Of a stretch of 64,000 nucleotides of DNA, positions 16,774 through 25,339 are shown piece by piece (position 1 is the first letter of the stretch; the number at the start of each line of letters is the position of its first letter). This DNA is from Enterococcus ureilyticus (GTDB taxonomy: Bacteria > Bacillota > Bacilli > Lactobacillales > Enterococcaceae): contig NZ_MIKC01000038.1 of the NCBI RefSeq assembly GCF_001730315.1, positions 124,001 through 188,000 on the forward strand, written 5' to 3'. The notes under the pieces are model-generated. The model was not told the DNA's origin. It searched no databases and saw only the letters and a list, made by a program, of their open reading frames with translations. A program made the position numbers and the translations under genes.

Positions 16774-16815
16774 CATCTAGAAGAAAACGTAGCTGTTTTC
16801 TTCTAGATGTTTTTT
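16774..16815 (+). terminator. Strong terminator after the histidine phosphatase gene
   Basis: Perfect 15-bp stem, arms 16774-16788 and 16795-16809, 6-base loop, followed by six T. Confidence 0.9.
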
Positions 16816-17149
16816 GAATGGTTGAACAATAGTCTAGTTTAAATCGTTTTTTACGATCTGAACAGCTCAATTATGTGATTGCGGCTATACGCTTTATCTT
16901 GATCACTGAACATTGGGTCGCTAAGATATAAACTCCTTCTCTTCTAAATCGATTGCAGCTCAAATAGTATATTTGAAACATGATTTCAAGTATGCTGTCA
17001 TAAAAAGAAAAAAGGTAAGAAATAACCGTTGAAGTTATCTCTCACACTTTTTAAATCCAGATAGCTGATGGAATCATTGGCAAGACTTTCCTTTTTTAAA
17101 GTTACAACTTCACTCAAACAGAATGGGACGTCACCTGATCTCGTCCTAA
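16816..17149. other. Intergenic region with no supportable gene
   Basis: About 330 bases between two convergent genes. Apart from the minus-strand terminator at 17003-17047, I see no open frame with a ribosome site and no recognisable RNA. A short inverted repeat GGACG/CGTCC lies at 17127-17147. Confidence 0.5.
17003..17047 (-). terminator. Terminator downstream of the EIIA gene
   Basis: On the minus strand, arms 17034-17045 and 17015-17026 pair over 12 bp with G-U wobbles, followed by a T-rich run (17003-17013). It lies about 105 bases past the stop. Confidence 0.65.
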
Positions 17150-17641
17150 TTAGGCGTTAGCAATACCAATTTCATCTCCTGCACTGACATTACCTATCTT
17201 AGTAAGTTCAAAGCTTTTCACCGCATCCATATTCGTAATCACAACAACCATATCGATTGCTTTATCAGCTGACGTTATTGCTTCCAAATCAACTTTCGCA
17301 ATTAAAGTTTCTTGAGTCACTTTGGCTCCCTCGCTTACTTTTATATTAAAAGGCTCTCCATTAAGTTCGACTGTATCAATCCCCATATGAAGCAAAATTT
17401 CTAAACCATTTGCCATTTTCATCCCAACTGCATGTTTTGTTTGAAAAACACTTAAGACTTCTCCAACAATAGGTGAATAAATATCACCTGTCTCAGGAAT
17501 TACGGCAAATCCATCTCCCATCATTTTTTGAGAAAAAACGGGATCATTGACTTCACTAATAGGAATTAGCTTCCCAGTTGCCACAGCATAAAGCGTTTCA
17601 TTTAATTGAATTGTTTCTTTCTTTTTTAAAAATCCAAACAT
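17150..17641 (-). CDS. PTS glucose-type EIIA component (single domain)
   Basis: 163 residues, a free-standing EIIA of the glucose class. GDGFAVIPETGDIYSPIVGEV is the conserved N-terminal part. H70 in KHAVG and the phospho-accepting H85 in LLHMGIDT match the two active-site histidines of Crr. It accepts phosphate from HPr and passes it to EIIB domains, or regulates other proteins. No EIIBC gene is adjacent, so it may serve several permeases that lack their own EIIA, like B. subtilis YpqE. GGAGGAG precedes the ATG. It has its own promoter and terminator, so it is a single-gene unit. Confidence 0.9.
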   Translation of the reverse strand: MFGFLKKKETIQLNETLYAVATGKLIPISEVNDPVFSQKMMGDGFAVIPETGDIYSPIVGEVLSVFQTKHAVGMKMANGLEILLHMGIDTVELNGEPFNIKVSEGAKVTQETLIAKVDLEAITSADKAIDMVVVITNMDAVKSFELTKIGNVSAGDEIGIANA

Positions 17642-17674
17642 TTATTTTCTCCTCCAATTTTTATGAATAATAAT

Positions 17675-17703
17675 AGTATAGAAAATTCTCAGAATAATTA
17701 CAA
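17675..17703 (-). promoter_or_regulatory. Promoter of the EIIA gene
   Basis: On the minus strand TTGTAA (17698-17703) and TATACT (17675-17680), 17 bp apart. Confidence 0.55.
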
Positions 17704-17751
17704 CAAAGAATCCATTATAACTAAATTTTTCTAACACTAATGAAAAGTTAG

Positions 17752-17780
17752 TTGGTTTTTTTAATATGAAACGGTATACT
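17752..17780 (+). promoter_or_regulatory. uppP: uppP promoter
   Basis: TTGGTT (17752-17757) and TATACT (17775-17780), 17 bp apart, about 40 bases before the ATG. Confidence 0.5.
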
Positions 17781-17820
17781 ATTAGTGATTTATTATTTTA
17801 TTCTAGAAAGGATTGAACCT

Positions 17821-18651
17821 ATGCTTTTATCAAATTTATGGAAAGCAATTATTCTAGGGATTATCGAGGGAATAACTGAATGGCTACCAATCAGCAGTAC
17901 AGGGCATTTAATTTTAGTGGATGAATTTATTAAAATGAATCTCAGCAAAGATTTCATGGAAATGTTCAATGTGGTGATCCAACTTGGTGCGATTATGGCA
18001 GTTGTTTTGCTCTATTTTCATAAGCTGAACCCCTTCTCACCACAAAAAGATGCGACCGAAAAAAAGGATACTTGGATTCTTTGGTCAAAAGTTGTTGTTG
18101 CCTGCGCACCGGCTGCGATCATTGGGATACCGTTAGATGACTGGTTGGAGGCAAAATTCCACAACTTTTTTACAGTCTCTTTGATGTTGATTGTTTATGG
18201 GATTGCTTTTGTTGTGATTGAAAAACGTAATCGAAATCACATACCAAAATGTACAGATTTACGTAATTTTACTTATAAAGCTGCTGCTGTCGTTGGTTTT
18301 TTCCAAGTACTCTCATTGATTCCAGGAACCTCCCGTTCTGGCGCAACCATTTTGGGTGCAATCATTATTGGTGCCTCTCGCTTTGTTGCAACAGAATTTT
18401 CATTTTTCCTTGGCATTCCTGTCATGTTCGGTGCAAGCTTTCTGAAAATAGGTAAGTTTATTATGAAAGGTAATTCATTTGGGTTCACCGAAACGTTTAT
18501 TTTATTAGTCGGTTCGATTGTCGCTTTCGTTGTTTCGATCATTGTAATCAAGTTCTTACTAAACTATTTAAAACGAAACGATTTTACTGCATTTGGATGG
18601 TATCGAATTGTACTGGGTGTTTTACTGATTAGTTATTGGTTATTTTCATAG
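17821..18651 (+). CDS. uppP: Undecaprenyl-diphosphatase
   Basis: BacA-type membrane phosphatase that dephosphorylates undecaprenyl pyrophosphate, recycling the lipid carrier for peptidoglycan and wall polymers. It also gives basal bacitracin tolerance. 276 residues with about eight membrane segments. The two catalytic signatures are clear: [15 protein letters not shown] near the N-terminus and [10 protein letters not shown] in the middle. The ATG at 17821 is preferred over an in-frame codon 12 codons upstream, because AAAGGA precedes it and the protein then begins [13 protein letters not shown]. It is a single-gene unit with its own promoter and a strong terminator. Confidence 0.95.
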   Translation: MLLSNLWKAIILGIIEGITEWLPISSTGHLILVDEFIKMNLSKDFMEMFNVVIQLGAIMAVVLLYFHKLNPFSPQKDATEKKDTWILWSKVVVACAPAAIIGIPLDDWLEAKFHNFFTVSLMLIVYGIAFVVIEKRNRNHIPKCTDLRNFTYKAAAVVGFFQVLSLIPGTSRSGATILGAIIIGASRFVATEFSFFLGIPVMFGASFLKIGKFIMKGNSFGFTETFILLVGSIVAFVVSIIVIKFLLNYLKRNDFTAFGWYRIVLGVLLISYWLFS

Positions 18652-18658
18652 TTTATTT

Positions 18659-18687
18659 AGAACCGATTTTATCGGTTCTTTTTTTAT
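18659..18687 (+). terminator. uppP terminator
   Basis: AGAACCGAT (18659-18667) and ATCGGTTCT (18671-18679) with a 3-base loop, followed by a run of T. Confidence 0.9.
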
Positions 18688-18725
18688 TTTTCGTGCAGTC
18701 CAGTTGTTGGCTTATTTCTATTTCC

Positions 18726-18744
18726 AATGATAATGATTATCATT
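18726..18744. promoter_or_regulatory. Perfect Fur-type box upstream of the metal ATPase
   Basis: AATGATAATGATTATCATT is an exact 9-1-9 palindrome and contains the 7-1-7 Fur consensus TGATAATNATTATCA of Bacillus without mismatch. PerR and Zur boxes are related, but their consensus sequences differ (TTATAATNATTATAA for PerR). It lies about 150 bases before the start codon. Confidence 0.75.
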
Positions 18745-18808
18745 ACTAATTAGAATAAATATACTTTCAAAAAAACATGAAAGCTTATTTAACAACATTA
18801 ATGCCAAT

Positions 18809-18823
18809 TGATAATTACTATCG
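18809..18823. promoter_or_regulatory. Second, degenerate Fur-like box
   Basis: TGATAATTACTATCG matches the 7-1-7 Fur consensus with two differences. It lies 83 bp downstream of the perfect box and closer to the gene. Confidence 0.35.
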
Positions 18824-18892
18824 TTCTCATTTAGACATTTCCGTTATCATTTAAGATTTATTTATGCTATGCTCTATTTGAGGAGTGATAAA

Positions 18893-20815
18893 ATGAAAAT
18901 TTCAGAAGAAAAAAAAGCACTACTAGCCACCATACTTTGTCTAATATTTATGGTGATTGGATTTATTTTAGAAAAATCAGGTACAATTTTTTACCCTATT
19001 AGTTTTATAGTAGCTATCATTTTTGGCGGGTTTAAACAAACCAAAGCAGGTCTACTAGAAACTGTTGAAAATAAACGTCTCAATGTTGATTTACTTATGG
19101 CCTTAGCTGCTATCGGTGCCTGCATTATTGGTAATTGGTTTGAAGGAGCTATGTTGACGTTTATCTTTTGTCTTAGTGGTGCATTAGAAGAATATACGAC
19201 AAATAAAAGTAAAAAAGAAATCTCCAGTCTAATGAATCTACAACCTGAAATGGCTTTGCTATTAAATGAGCTAGGTAAAACAACTGAAACGCCTGTGAAA
19301 CAATTAAAAATCGGTGATTTACTGCTTGTTCCTAAAGGAGCACGCATTCCCATTGATGGTATTTTGACCAGAGGTTGTTCAACGATTGATGAGGCTGCGG
19401 TCACTGGTGAGTCTATCCCAACTGAAAAATCAATTAATGATCCCTTGTTTGGCGGAACAATCAATCTAGGCGAAGCAATTACAATGACAGTGAATACTAC
19501 GAGCGAAAATACGCTATTTTCAAAAATCATTCGTTTAGTGGATGAAGCACAAAATACCCCTTCACAGATCGCAAGTTTTATCGAAAAACTAGAAAATACC
19601 TATGTAAAAATCGTTTTGATTGCAATTCCTATGATGATTTTAATTCCTTATCTATTTTTAGATTGGTCTTGGAATGAAAGCTTTTATAGAGGAATGGTAT
19701 TGTTGGTCGTTGCATCTCCTTGCGCATTAGTCGCTTCTGCAACTCCCGCTACATTGGCAGCAATTTCCAATGGGGCAAGAAATGGTGTGTTATTTAAAGG
19801 CGGAATTTACTTAGAAAATTTAGCTTCTTTAAAAGCAATCGCTTTTGACAAGACTGGAACTTTAACTCGTGGTATTCCAGTTGTTACGGATAGTGTCTTT
19901 TTAAAAAATAAGCAGGAAGGTTTAAATGTCCTTTTAGCAATGGAAAGACAATCCACACATCCCTTAGCTCAGGCAATAATAACCAGATTCGACAATGAGA
20001 CAACTACACTCTATGATCAGATAGAAGTAAAGAATATCACTGGATTTGGAATGGAAACCACGATTGACTCAACAACGTGGCGTGTGGGGAAAAATACCTT
20101 CAACACACAAATAGGCGAAAAAAAGGAATTGGAAAACGAAGTTGCTCGGTTACAAAATGCAGGAAAAACGGTTGTTTATCTATTTCAAGAACAAGAAATC
20201 GTCGCTTATTTTGGACTTTTGGACATTCCTAAACCTGAAGCATATAAGGTGATTGCTTATTTTAAACGATCTGGGATTCATACTACAATGATTACTGGCG
20301 ATCATGAAAAAACTGCCCTTGCTGTAGCATCACAACTTGAAATTGATGAAGTTCATGCTGATTGTTTGCCACAAGACAAAACAACAATCATCAAGCATCA
20401 AAAAGAAACTTATGGTGTCAACGGAATGATCGGTGACGGGATCAATGACGCACCCGCTCTTGCTAATGCAGCTATTGGCGTTGCAATGGGTGAAGGGACA
20501 GATATAGCGATGGATGTAGCTGATATAATCTTAATACAGAATGACCTAGAAAAGCTACAAATGAGTCATCTTCTTTCTAAAAAATTAAAACGAATCGTCA
20601 CGCAAAATATTCTGTTTTCTTCTAGTGTCATCCTATTCTTGATTCTATCAAACTTCTTTCAAATCATCAATTTGCCACTGGGTGTTATCGGTCATGAAGG
20701 AAGCACAATTCTTGTTATCTTAAACGGATTGCGGATGCTAAAAACGATTCCTCTTGAAAAAACAACTATGTCTGAAAGCAAATATTCTTCGCAAACAGCA
20801 GACTTTGTCCAATAA
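18893..20815 (+). CDS. P1B-4 type metal-transporting ATPase (PfeT/FrvA/ZosA-like)
   Basis: P-type ATPase of 640 residues. TGES (about 171-174) is the actuator loop, SPC (275-277) the metal site of membrane helix 6, DKTGT (phosphorylated D319) and GDGINDAP the catalytic motifs. The late membrane helix holds GHEGST, which with SPC marks the P1B-4 group. There is no N-terminal HMA or cysteine-rich domain, as expected for that group. Known members export ferrous iron (B. subtilis PfeT, Listeria FrvA), cobalt or zinc. A Fur-type box upstream makes iron or heme export the best guess. The ATG at 18893 follows GAGGAG and is chosen over an upstream in-frame ATG. Confidence 0.9.
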   Translation: MKISEEKKALLATILCLIFMVIGFILEKSGTIFYPISFIVAIIFGGFKQTKAGLLETVENKRLNVDLLMALAAIGACIIGNWFEGAMLTFIFCLSGALEEYTTNKSKKEISSLMNLQPEMALLLNELGKTTETPVKQLKIGDLLLVPKGARIPIDGILTRGCSTIDEAAVTGESIPTEKSINDPLFGGTINLGEAITMTVNTTSENTLFSKIIRLVDEAQNTPSQIASFIEKLENTYVKIVLIAIPMMILIPYLFLDWSWNESFYRGMVLLVVASPCALVASATPATLAAISNGARNGVLFKGGIYLENLASLKAIAFDKTGTLTRGIPVVTDSVFLKNKQEGLNVLLAMERQSTHPLAQAIITRFDNETTTLYDQIEVKNITGFGMETTIDSTTWRVGKNTFNTQIGEKKELENEVARLQNAGKTVVYLFQEQEIVAYFGLLDIPKPEAYKVIAYFKRSGIHTTMITGDHEKTALAVASQLEIDEVHADCLPQDKTTIIKHQKETYGVNGMIGDGINDAPALANAAIGVAMGEGTDIAMDVADIILIQNDLEKLQMSHLLSKKLKRIVTQNILFSSSVILFLILSNFFQIINLPLGVIGHEGSTILVILNGLRMLKTIPLEKTTMSESKYSSQTADFVQ

Positions 20816-20816
20816 T

Positions 20817-20860
20817 AAAAATGACTGCAGCCTATAATCTTTTGGCTCCAGTCATTTTTT
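20817..20860 (+). terminator. Terminator between the ATPase and HD genes, likely bidirectional
   Basis: AAAATGACTGCAGCC (20817-20831 and one further C) pairs with GGCTCCAGTCATTTT with one mismatch, flanked by A- and T-runs on both sides. It separates convergent genes. Confidence 0.85.
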
Positions 20861-21501
20861 TACTCATTCCACTCTTTCATAAACTCTTTTAAAAATTCTT
20901 CTAAAAATTCTTGACGTTTTTGCCCAATTTTTTTTGCGTAATTTGTATTTAGTCCTGTATTTAGCCGTATGATCTTCTCGTAAAAATGGTTGATGACCGT
21001 GCTATCTTTTCGATATTCACTTTTTGATTGAAGTGTTCTAGGTAAAATTTTTGGATCATAGATAGGATTTCCTTTATGGCCGCCATAATAGATTGTTCGA
21101 GTAATGCCAATGGCTCCCATAGCATCTAAACGATCAGCATCTTGTACAATTTGGCCTTCAATGCTAAGCTTTTCTCTTGTTCCTGTCAGTGTTTGACTAA
21201 AAGAAATGTTTTCCACTATATGAATGATTCGTTCAACTACACTAACAGAAATGGTAAGACTAGCCAAAAACTCACTTAGTTGTTTATAAGCATCTTCTGG
21301 ATCAGAAACTAATTTATCATCCACTGTATCATGAAGATAAGCCGCCGCGATAACAACAAAGTGATCACATTGTTCTGTATCAGCAATTTTATTTGCTAAG
21401 CGGACCACTCTATTGATATGATCCATGCCATGTCCCGTTTGGTCTTTTAGCATAATTGCCTTTGTATAGTTTTTGATTGCCTCTATATTTTGATCGCGCA
21501 T
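20860..21501 (-). CDS. HD-domain phosphohydrolase
   Basis: 213 residues. GHGMDHINRV, AAYLHDTVDD and IVQDADRLDAMGAIG give the H...HD...D metal-binding pattern of the HD superfamily; the last motif is typical of the small YedJ/YpgQ-like group, members of which hydrolyse nucleotides. The C-terminus is rich in Lys, Glu and Phe. The substrate is not known. GGAGG precedes the ATG. Its stop overlaps the terminator shared with the convergent ATPase gene. No functional link to the neighbours is evident. Confidence 0.85.
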   Translation of the reverse strand: MRDQNIEAIKNYTKAIMLKDQTGHGMDHINRVVRLANKIADTEQCDHFVVIAAAYLHDTVDDKLVSDPEDAYKQLSEFLASLTISVSVVERIIHIVENISFSQTLTGTREKLSIEGQIVQDADRLDAMGAIGITRTIYYGGHKGNPIYDPKILPRTLQSKSEYRKDSTVINHFYEKIIRLNTGLNTNYAKKIGQKRQEFLEEFLKEFMKEWNE

Positions 21502-21584
21502 TCTATTCCTCCAAACGATGTACCTGTAGGGATGTCGAAACTTTTACCTCGAATTATCATCATTCTATGATTAATAACTCATGG

Positions 21585-22208
21585 TTAACTATTTTTAATG
21601 ACTAGTCCACCAATTACATTGACTACAGATTCACTTGCATTTAATAATTCTTCTAACTGATCATAGACATTTTTCCAGCGAATAACCTCAACTGGATTTT
21701 GCTCGTTAGTGAATAATTCTTTAAGAGATTCACTATATAATTTATCCGCTTTTCCCTCAATTTCACTTACCTCATTAATCATTGTATGCAGTGTTTTGGA
21801 ATTCTTAAATTTTGCAAATTCTTTTGTAGCAGCTAAAACACCCACCGTTGCCTCTACTCCGTAAGTAATAAATACCATGGCGTTATCATTTAATTCTTTC
21901 ACAACTAAGCTACTTAACAAATAGGCAATACTGTTGATTGTATCCAAGACATCATCTAAGCGTTGTGTTATTTCAACAATATCTTCTCTATCAATCGGTG
22001 TAATAAACGAAATATATAATTCACTTAAAATTTTTTGAACGATTTGATCTCCTTCTTTTTCCAATACGTGAATTTTTTCAGCTTCTTCCTCTAATTTTTC
22101 AAGTGAATAATCCATTGCAATCATTTCTAAAAGCTCTGCCGCTTGATGTGCATTCATTGCCAAACGTTCTAATTCACCAAAATAATCGAATTGCTTTTTT
22201 CTAGCCAT
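21585..22208 (-). CDS. DUF47 / PhoU-like accessory protein of phosphate transport
   Basis: Helical cytosolic protein of 207 residues with the DUF47 pattern (LERLAMNAHQAAELLEMIA, LEKEGDQIVQKILSEL, FITPIDREDIVEITQRLDDVLDTI). The two ExxxD-like helix repeats resemble PhoU metal-binding helices. DUF47 genes are commonly next to Pit transporters, where they are thought to modulate phosphate flux. Here it starts 12 bases after the pit gene, with AAGGAGAG in front, so the two form an operon. Confidence 0.85.
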   Translation of the reverse strand: MARKKQFDYFGELERLAMNAHQAAELLEMIAMDYSLEKLEEEAEKIHVLEKEGDQIVQKILSELYISFITPIDREDIVEITQRLDDVLDTINSIAYLLSSLVVKELNDNAMVFITYGVEATVGVLAATKEFAKFKNSKTLHTMINEVSEIEGKADKLYSESLKELFTNEQNPVEVIRWKNVYDQLEELLNASESVVNVIGGLVIKNS

Positions 22209-22220
22209 CTTATTCTCTCC

Positions 22221-23234
22221 TTAAAATACCGCCATAAATAGTTTCGCCATAACAAAGGCAATGATCCCACAACCTGGAAAAGTCAAAATCCAAGCAATCA
22301 GCATCTCTTTTACAATGCACCAATCGACACTAGATACACGTTTCGAGGCACCAACCCCCATAATTGCAGTTGTCTTTGTATGTGTGGTAGATACAGGAAT
22401 TCCAAAAATAGATGCTGCAAACAAACAGACTGCTGTACTTAAATCCGCCGCAAATCCTTGATAAAGTTCCAATTTCACCATATCCATTCCAACTGATTTA
22501 ATAATCCTCATGCCGCCCACTGACGTACCAAATCCCATTGTGACTGAACACAAGACCATGACCCAAACCGGAATAATAAAGCCTGAACCTGACTTTTCTG
22601 CTAGATTATTATAATAGAGCCCTAACATAAAGACTCCCATAAATTTTTGACCATCTTGAGCACCATGTAAGAAGGCATTAGCCGCCGCACCGAACGCTTG
22701 ACCATAGGTAAATACTTTATTAGCAGTTCTTCTAGTTACACCTCTGAAAAGGATTACAATTAGCTTCGTAACAAGAAATCCTCCACCAAATCCCATTACC
22801 GTAGAAACCACTAGTCCAACTAATACTTTGGCCCATTCAGTTCCATTGACAGCTCCAAGTCCTCCTAAAGCCATTGCTGATCCCGTCAGACCAGCGATCA
22901 ATGCATGACTCTCACTTGTTGGAATTCCAAAATACCACGCTGCAACAGACCAAACTACGATCGAAAATAATGCAGCGGCTAACGCTACTTGCGATGCATT
23001 TCCATGCGCATCAAAGCTCACGATATTACTAATTGTTTCAGCAACTTGCGCATTAAAGTATGTCATCACCAACGCACCAAAAAAATTCATGACAACAGCC
23101 ATCCAGATCGCAACGTTTGGTTTTAAAACCCGTGTCGAGACAGCGGTTGCAATTGCATTTGGCGCATCTGTCCAGCCATTGACAAAAATAACGCCCATAA
23201 CAAGAGTGACCGTTATAATTAAAGCAATATTCAC
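22221..23234 (-). CDS. pit: Inorganic phosphate transporter, PiT family
   Basis: Low-affinity phosphate:cation symporter of 337 residues with about ten membrane segments. The duplicated PiT signatures are visible: GWTDAPNAIATAVSTRVL in the first half and GAAANAFLHGAQDGQKFMGV in the second, as well as PTSESHALIAGLTG and PVSTTHTKTTAIMGVG. The start is a GTG; a GGTGGTG ribosome site lies just before it and the nearby ATG codons are out of frame. It is followed by the DUF47 partner gene. A TATCAT sequence upstream may be the -10, but no good -35 is visible. Confidence 0.9.
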   Translation of the reverse strand: MNIALIITVTLVMGVIFVNGWTDAPNAIATAVSTRVLKPNVAIWMAVVMNFFGALVMTYFNAQVAETISNIVSFDAHGNASQVALAAALFSIVVWSVAAWYFGIPTSESHALIAGLTGSAMALGGLGAVNGTEWAKVLVGLVVSTVMGFGGGFLVTKLIVILFRGVTRRTANKVFTYGQAFGAAANAFLHGAQDGQKFMGVFMLGLYYNNLAEKSGSGFIIPVWVMVLCSVTMGFGTSVGGMRIIKSVGMDMVKLELYQGFAADLSTAVCLFAASIFGIPVSTTHTKTTAIMGVGASKRVSSVDWCIVKEMLIAWILTFPGCGIIAFVMAKLFMAVF

Positions 23235-23385
23235 ATTGACACCACCATTTCATTTTTCCCCTGCTATGATAGCATATTTTTTATAAAAAGTATCTAGTTT
23301 TCTGATCAAACTTAAAGTCATTAAAGTTTTTCACATAAAGAAAACCGTAATTTCACTGTTAAGGAAAAAAACTTGTCATCTTTTA

Positions 23386-23414
23386 TTGCAATGCCTGTTT
23401 GGATTAGGTATAAT
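23386..23414 (+). promoter_or_regulatory. rpsT: rpsT promoter
   Basis: TTGCAA (23386-23391) and a consensus TATAAT (23409-23414), 17 bp apart. A leader of about 55 bases follows. Confidence 0.75.
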
Positions 23415-23478
23415 GATTAGTGTTGAATTACATATGGATTTTCCTGTGTAAGACCTTAATTTATCGGAGGTGAAAGAA

Positions 23479-23733
23479 ATGCCAAATATTGAATCTGCAA
23501 TTAAACGTGTACGTACTAACGCTAATAAGAATGCTCAAAATTCATCTCAAAAAAATGCTATGCGTACAGCTATCAAGAAATTTGAAGATGCTGTAGCTGC
23601 TGGTGCTGACAATGTTGATGCGTTATATACAGAAGCTATTAAAGCTGTTGATATGGCTGAAACAAAAGGATTAATCCATAAAAACAAAGCAGGCCGTGAC
23701 AAATCTCGTTTAAGCAAAAAATTAGCAAAATAA
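23479..23733 (+). CDS. rpsT: 30S ribosomal protein S20
   Basis: 84-residue basic helical protein of the small ribosomal subunit that binds 16S rRNA early in assembly. It begins [14 protein letters not shown] and contains [15 protein letters not shown] and [15 protein letters not shown], all standard S20 segments. The ATG at 23479 is used because GGAGGTGAAAG precedes it; an in-frame GTG three codons upstream overlaps that site. It lies divergent from pit and convergent with the holA/com block, the same neighbourhood as in Bacillus. Own promoter and terminator. Confidence 0.97.
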   Translation: MPNIESAIKRVRTNANKNAQNSSQKNAMRTAIKKFEDAVAAGADNVDALYTEAIKAVDMAETKGLIHKNKAGRDKSRLSKKLAK

Positions 23734-23741
23734 TGATTTGT

Positions 23742-23773
23742 AGAAGTTAACATTCGTGTTAACTTCTTTTTTA
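23742..23773 (+). terminator. rpsT terminator
   Basis: AGAAGTTAAC (23742-23751) and GTTAACTTCT (23758-23767), 6-base loop, followed by a T-run. Confidence 0.9.
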
Positions 23774-23775
23774 TT

Positions 23776-23819
23776 AAAAAAAGACTGAATTATAAAGCTT
23801 AGCATTTTATCATCCAGTC
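23776..23819 (-). terminator. Terminator downstream of the holA/com block
   Basis: On the minus strand GACTG (end at 23815) pairs with CAGTC (23783-23787), extended inward by AT and ATAAA pairs with small bulges, and is followed by seven T. Confidence 0.6.
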
Positions 23820-23918
23820 CTTTAAAGCCGAAATTCACAATGGTGCGCACTTTTGTTTCAGTCACATTTCTATAAATTAAAACAGGTCAAAATTTCGTTT
23901 GACTCGTTTAAACTACTG

Positions 23919-24242
23919 CTACTCAATTAGATAAACCGCACTAGCTGATTGAATGATTGTTTCGTTTTTACTTGTTTGACCTGTCTGTCCCCATCTAACG
24001 TAAACCTTTTGATCGTCAGCCAGAATTTCTTGAATTTCTAATCCAAATTGTCCATAAAGTTCAAGGATATCCTTTACATGTTCAATATAATCTTGAGGAG
24101 ATTTTGTTATGATATACTCATTTTCCGATTGAACTTGATGTGCAATAACCTGTACACGCATAAGATCATACACCACTTAAAGATTGCTCCCTGATCGAAC
24201 CTCTCTGAAAAATATTTCAATGATTTTCTTCGATTCATTCAT
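23919..24242 (-). pseudogene. Decayed SnoaL-like / ester cyclase gene
   Basis: A good ribosome site (AGGAGG) precedes the ATG at 24240-24242, which opens MNESKKIIEIFFREVRSG and four more codons' worth of family-like start, then meets an in-frame TAA at codon 22 (24177-24179). The same frame continues as 85 codons with SnoaL-like pattern (DYIEHVKDILELYGQFGLE, EILADDQKVYVRWGQTGQ, SASAVYLIE) and ends about 20 codons earlier than relatives, at two close stops. Early stop plus truncated end indicate a pseudogene. An 80-residue product starting inside at 24161 is possible but lacks a ribosome site. Confidence 0.65.
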
Positions 24243-24258
24243 AATAAATCCTCCTATT

Positions 24259-25290
24259 TTAGCGAGTCACTTGCCCAGATAATTTGAGAATAAACAATTC
24301 AAAGAGCAACTCTTTGTCCATCTGACCTGTTTTCATTCTAAAATCATTTTCTACTAATTCGTCATAAATTGCTTCTAGACGATCTAACTCAAAGCGTCGC
24401 ACTTGCTGTAAAGCAAGTTTAATACGATAAGGGTGAATTTTTAAGGTTTCCGCAATATTTGCTTGTTGATACCCTAATTTGGCTAAGATTTTTGTTTGTA
24501 AAAATAGGCGGATTTGATTTAATAAAATAGCATTTAATTTAATGGTCTCTTCCCCCTGAAGAAGTAGATCTTCATACAATTGAATTGCTTTCTCACTAGA
24601 TCCAGATAAGACCTCGTTTGTTAAATCAAAGACATTATGTTCTAAAGATTTTGGTACGAGTTCTTTGACTCCATATAAAGAAATTATTTTATTTTCAGAA
24701 GCATATAAAAATAACTTTTGCAATTCACCCATTATTTTTGAAAGATTTAGATCTGTCAGCTGTACTAATAAATCAAATGCTTCAGGTCGTATTTCATACC
24801 CCTCACTTTGAATTGTTTGTTCTACATACTGCCTTACTTCACGCTCTCCCATGGGATTTACATCAATGACTTCTGCCTGTTTTTTGATTGCTTTCGTTAT
24901 TTTTTTACGTTCGTCTAATTTTTCGACATTTGCAATAAAAACTAAGATAGTTGTTGGTGAAGGCTGTTCCAAATACTTAAGCAAACTCTCGATATCATGA
25001 TCAAGTCCGTTCGTTCTTCTTTCCGCCGTTAAAAAATAAGGATTTTCTATAAATACCAAGCGATAGTCTCCAAAAAAAGGAATCGTCTCAGCTTCTTCTA
25101 TGGCTATAGATAGGGGAACCTCCTCCATATCAAAAGAAGAATAATTGAACTGATCATCTTCTGTTTTGATTAATTGATCCATCAATTCTGTCTTAAATAA
25201 CTCGCCCAAATAACTCTCTGTTCCTTGAATTAAATAGACAGAAGCAAACTGCTGTTGTCTTACCTGTTTCAATGCCTCTTGTAAATTCAT
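24259..25290 (-). CDS. holA: DNA polymerase III subunit delta
   Basis: Clamp-loader subunit that opens the beta sliding clamp, 343 residues. It begins MNLQEALKQ, then VYLIQGTESYLGELF (the degenerate nucleotide-binding region) and SSFDMEEVPLSIAIEEAETIPFFGDYRLVFI split over the first domain. The C-terminal collar helices (KLNAILLNQIRLFLQTKIL, HPYRIKLALQQ) match YqeN/HolA. The ATG at 25288-25290 follows GAGGGAA; longer in-frame starts lack a site. It is 49 bases after comEC on the same strand, as in Bacillus, so replication and competence genes share a transcript. Next on this strand is a pseudogene. Confidence 0.93.
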   Translation of the reverse strand: MNLQEALKQVRQQQFASVYLIQGTESYLGELFKTELMDQLIKTEDDQFNYSSFDMEEVPLSIAIEEAETIPFFGDYRLVFIENPYFLTAERRTNGLDHDIESLLKYLEQPSPTTILVFIANVEKLDERKKITKAIKKQAEVIDVNPMGEREVRQYVEQTIQSEGYEIRPEAFDLLVQLTDLNLSKIMGELQKLFLYASENKIISLYGVKELVPKSLEHNVFDLTNEVLSGSSEKAIQLYEDLLLQGEETIKLNAILLNQIRLFLQTKILAKLGYQQANIAETLKIHPYRIKLALQQVRRFELDRLEAIYDELVENDFRMKTGQMDKELLFELFILKLSGQVTR

Positions 25291-25339
25291 AAATTCCCTC
25301 ATTTCTCTTTTCAATCCTATCATGTCATTTTAAGAATTG

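Noticed and set aside
18726-18744. PerR or Zur box instead of Fur
   Set aside because: The sequence fits the Fur 7-1-7 consensus without mismatch, and PerR and Zur consensus less well; however, only binding data can exclude them.
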